Shown: piece after piece, positions 61,124 through 64,000 of the stretch | Layout of the letters: each line of letters starts with the position of its first letter | Position numbering within the stretch: the first letter of the stretch is position 1 | Source of the DNA: Pomphorhynchus laevis | Taxonomy: Eukaryota > Acanthocephala > Palaeacanthocephala > Echinorhynchida > Pomphorhynchidae | DNA length: 64,000 bases | NCBI GenBank assembly: GCA_012934845.2 | Contig: WNNJ02002221.1 | Location: 22,354-86,353 of the forward strand | Direction of reading: 5' to 3' | The notes under the pieces: model-generated | Databases searched by the model: none | What the model was told of the DNA's origin: nothing | The model's input: the letters and a program-made list of their open reading frames with translations, nothing else | Position numbers and translations under genes: made by a program

Positions 61124-63723
61124 TTAAGGAATGGGCGTATGATAATTTGCATTCCAGGGAGTCTGTGATGTCAAGAAATCAATGCCTAAAATCACTTTAC
61201 TATGAAATTCAATACAATAACCGTACAGCAAATAATTAAACATCGAAATTAATGGCATTAATACAAATATGCTATCTGATAGCCGGTACATCATATATGA
61301 AAGATATGGTGCCATGCTTAAATATAACACACCCCAATGTATATAGGTATCATATTTGCTGACACATCGATGATGGTATCCACTAGCTATCCACAGGGAA
61401 ACGCTAGAGCATGCTAAATATCCAATTGTTATCAATGGTATAATTAATGGAAGATATATTTTGTGATCAGGCATATTAGCTCGAGATATTCTTCTAATTT
61501 TTTCAAAACTTACTGCTGACTTAATTAAGTTACGAGATCGTTTTTTTGAACGAACTGACCGGAACTGTCTATCAATTATATTTTGACTAAATGTCTTTTT
61601 AACTTCGATAGCTGCTGAACTTTTCCCTGGTAAAGGACTGCTATTATAAATTTTTGGTTCTAAATCATCATTGGTCGTCGTATCTGTTGTAACTAAAATA
61701 CATCAAGTTTAAAATACAATAAAATTAATACAACATGGTATAATATAGCAATATGACTAAGGTAATTAAAGTTAACTAGTCGTAAAAATATTTCTTTTAT
61801 TAGATATAAGTCAATTTGGACATTTTCACACCCAAATCGATGTGAACATCCATTTCATTTTTCATTACAATTCATTAGATAAATATTGCTATTTCTAATT
61901 AAAATTACACGATTTTATTAGGTTTCGATTTCTGTTTAATCATTTATATAATACCGACAATTAACGTCAATTTTCGGTAAATCATTTAAGCTGTCATTAA
62001 AATAAGAACTGTAAGGATTGACTGGTATACAAATTGCTACTTAAATTGCTTAAATTGCTACCTGGCATCTTCAATAAAATTTCATCTTTGTTTGTGTATA
62101 AAACTTTCGAAAACATCTTTAATTATTTAAAAAATGATGTCACAGATCGTCATGGTAAAAATAATGCGGCAAAATATTTATGCGTTTTAATAGACCCAAC
62201 AACTTAACCATTTTAATTTAAACTTTATCTTTTTAATTTCATTTTTTCAAGAGAAATATTTATTACCTGATTTATTTACCGATTTTTTTATTCAGTTAAA
62301 ATTTGTAATAAAAATTTAATATATGAAAAATACAAAATTAACGAAATAATTAAATTTATTAAATAATTTAATATTATGAAAAATACGAAATTCACGAAAT
62401 ATTTAAATTTATTAAATAATTTAATATTATGAAAAATACAAAATTCACGAAATAATAAAATTTAATTATTAAATAATTTTGTCAAATTAGACATTTCAAT
62501 TAAAAATAAATATTTATATCGAAATGCATTTAATGAAATTAAAAATTTTCAATTTTAACTAATATCAAGGTGGTCCCAAAATTTAACCTATTACATGGTG
62601 AGAGATGCTTGTAATATTTTTACAAAGGATAAGCGTTTGATATTGTAAAATATTATATGGTATAATATAATATTATAATATTATAATATTATATAATATG
62701 ATTTGATATTATATAGGTAAAATAATTTTTTAATTGAAATGTCTAATTTGACAAAATTATTTAATAATTAAATTTAATTATTTCGTGAATTTTGTATTTT
62801 TCATAATATTAAATTATTTAATAAATTTAACTATTTCGTGAATTTCAGTTAAAATTTGTGATAGAAATTTAATATTATGAAAGATACAAAATTCACGAAA
62901 TAATTAAATTTATTAAATAATTTAATATTATGAAAAATACGAAATTCACGAAATAATTAAATTTAATTATTAAATAATTTTGTCAAATTAGACATTTCAA
63001 TTAAAAAATTATTTTACCTATATAATATCAAATCATATTATATAATATTATAATATTATATTATACCATATAATATTTTACAAAATCAAACGCTTATCCT
63101 TTGTAAAAATATTACAAGCATCTCTCACCATGTAATAGGTTAAATTTTGGGACCACCTTGATATTAGTTAAAATTGAAAATTTTAAATTTTACTAAATGC
63201 ATTTCGATATAAATATTTATTTTTAATTGAAATGTCTAATTTGACAAAATTATTTAATAAAATATTTAATAAATATACAATTATATAATCAATACAATAT
63301 CAATAAGACAAATATTCGAATATCGTCAACGGTAAAATGGAGTTGCTATAGGTAAGTTGTTTTTAGACTATTAATTGATTACCTTGCTTGTTAACTGTGT
63401 AATGATAGTACTAGGTATATGCTTTTTCTGTTTAATATCGAGGGTTTTGTTAAATCCATTTTATACAAGTTCGCAATAAAGCTACTATTTTTTGTCAGTT
63501 GAAAGATTTTTTTATAAGTTTTCGACTAATGATAAAATTATGCTAATTTGTATTCAATACGAAACCGTAACACAATGTGTTTACTGCCAATATATAATTT
63601 TACGAAATGCAAATACATGGATTACAATGTATTCACGTCAGTAATCAATGCCTATTAATTACCTGATCTAGTATATGTTGTAGAGTTTCCGGTTATTCGG
63701 CTGTCATATATATTGGTAGGCAT
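61124..63723 (-). CDS. Unrecognised multi-pass membrane protein, two exons
   Basis: Exon 1 is 63663-63723 (ATG, 20 codons plus one base, donor GTAATT). Exon 2 is 61124-61692 (acceptor TGTATTTTAG, ending CCT TAA). The split codon is rejoined in frame, giving 209 aa. Residues 1-93 are polar, with a Thr/Asn/Asp-rich start and a basic stretch (RSVRSKKRSRNLIK). Residues about 99-124, 138-156 and 161-180 are hydrophobic and look like three membrane helices; the tail (FLTSQTPWNANYHTPIP) is polar. There is no N-terminal signal peptide. I do not recognise the family and assign no function. The 1970-bp intron holds two inverted MITE-like repeats. Coding capacity across the splice, matching phase and good splice sites support a real gene. 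Further 5' exons cannot be excluded. Confidence 0.7.
62453..63262. repeat. Two MITE-like elements in inverted orientation, forming an 800-bp palindrome
   Basis: Element 1 (62481-62752) and element 2 (62982-63245) each have terminal inverted repeats GTCAAATTAGACATTTCAAT and contain GGTGGTCCCAAAATTTAACC. They are nearly identical but face opposite ways, and their flanks are also inverted copies. All lies in the intron of the membrane-protein gene. Confidence 0.85.
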
Positions 63724-64000
63724 TTTGATGCGTTGAAGCCCGCGTATGAAAAAATATTCTTCATTGAAATCACTGTGCATTTTATTTGTTAATTACATAG
63801 AAAAAATTATATAGCGGTGTAGTCTTGGTTACCGATATATTCAACTTATGTTCGTATGCGTTTTCTAAATATGAATGTTTAGATTTATTTGGGTTTTGTT
63901 TTATTAGAAACAAGAATGCAGAAACCTGATTTCTTTAATTTATAAAATAAAATATAAAAAATATATAAATATATATAATACTTATATATTTATATTATAT
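63724..64000. other. Upstream region of the membrane-protein gene
   Basis: AT-rich; no further exon or promoter element can be supported. Confidence 0.4.

Overview
The window is AT-rich eukaryotic DNA, most likely from an invertebrate animal; the species cannot be named. Two multi-exon host genes obey GT-AG rules. One has four introns of only 43-49 bp next to introns of 4.65 and 2.95 kb. Very little else is host coding. Most of the window is decayed transposable elements, foldback repeats and AT-rich filler. Tiny introns, Penelope-like and endonuclease-bearing LINE remnants, and hammerhead-ribozyme-like repeats would suit a flatworm, rotifer or similar small invertebrate, but that is inference.

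Layout. 1-5.5 kb: filler, a foldback element and a degenerate LINE block (1.1-3.6 kb) that recurs at 14.1-20.3 kb. 5.5-7.5 kb and 9.3-9.9 kb: short arrays of two repeat families (periods 459 and 358 bp) carrying hammerhead-like cores, plus foldbacks. 11.0-12.1 kb: further foldbacks. 14.1-20.6 kb: the second copy of the LINE block, with internal duplication, a 1.9 kb insertion and a 165-bp tandem array. 22.5-32.5 kb: a LINE/Penelope graveyard (endonuclease, ORF1, several reverse transcriptase pieces, CR1/L2-like copies). 33-37.5 kb: direct repeats, a possible orphan exon, and the RT and C-terminus of a LINE family with a restriction-like endonuclease. 37.9-39.0 kb: another CR1/L2-like copy. 39.4-42.4 kb: an old, broken LTR retroelement. 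43.6-47.5 kb: a repeat copy, then a LINE RT relic between about 470-bp direct repeats.

Host genes. A Rab8-type small GTPase (207 aa, seven exons, + strand, 49122-57534) has every GTPase motif and a C-terminal CSLY prenylation box; retroelement debris lies in its large introns. A two-exon gene for an unrecognised 209-aa membrane protein (- strand, 61124-63723) has a 2 kb intron filled by two inverted MITE-like elements.

Most interesting: three minus-strand repeats at 5.6, 6.6 and 6.9 kb carry all three hammerhead strands (GAAA, CUGAUGA, GUC) with three helices supported by paired changes, but in a linear order that is not a circular permutation of the known hammerhead. It folds canonically only if strands from two neighbouring or separate units combine. 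A related arrangement lies at 50.3 kb. A conventional-order type III candidate lies in the 459-bp repeats.
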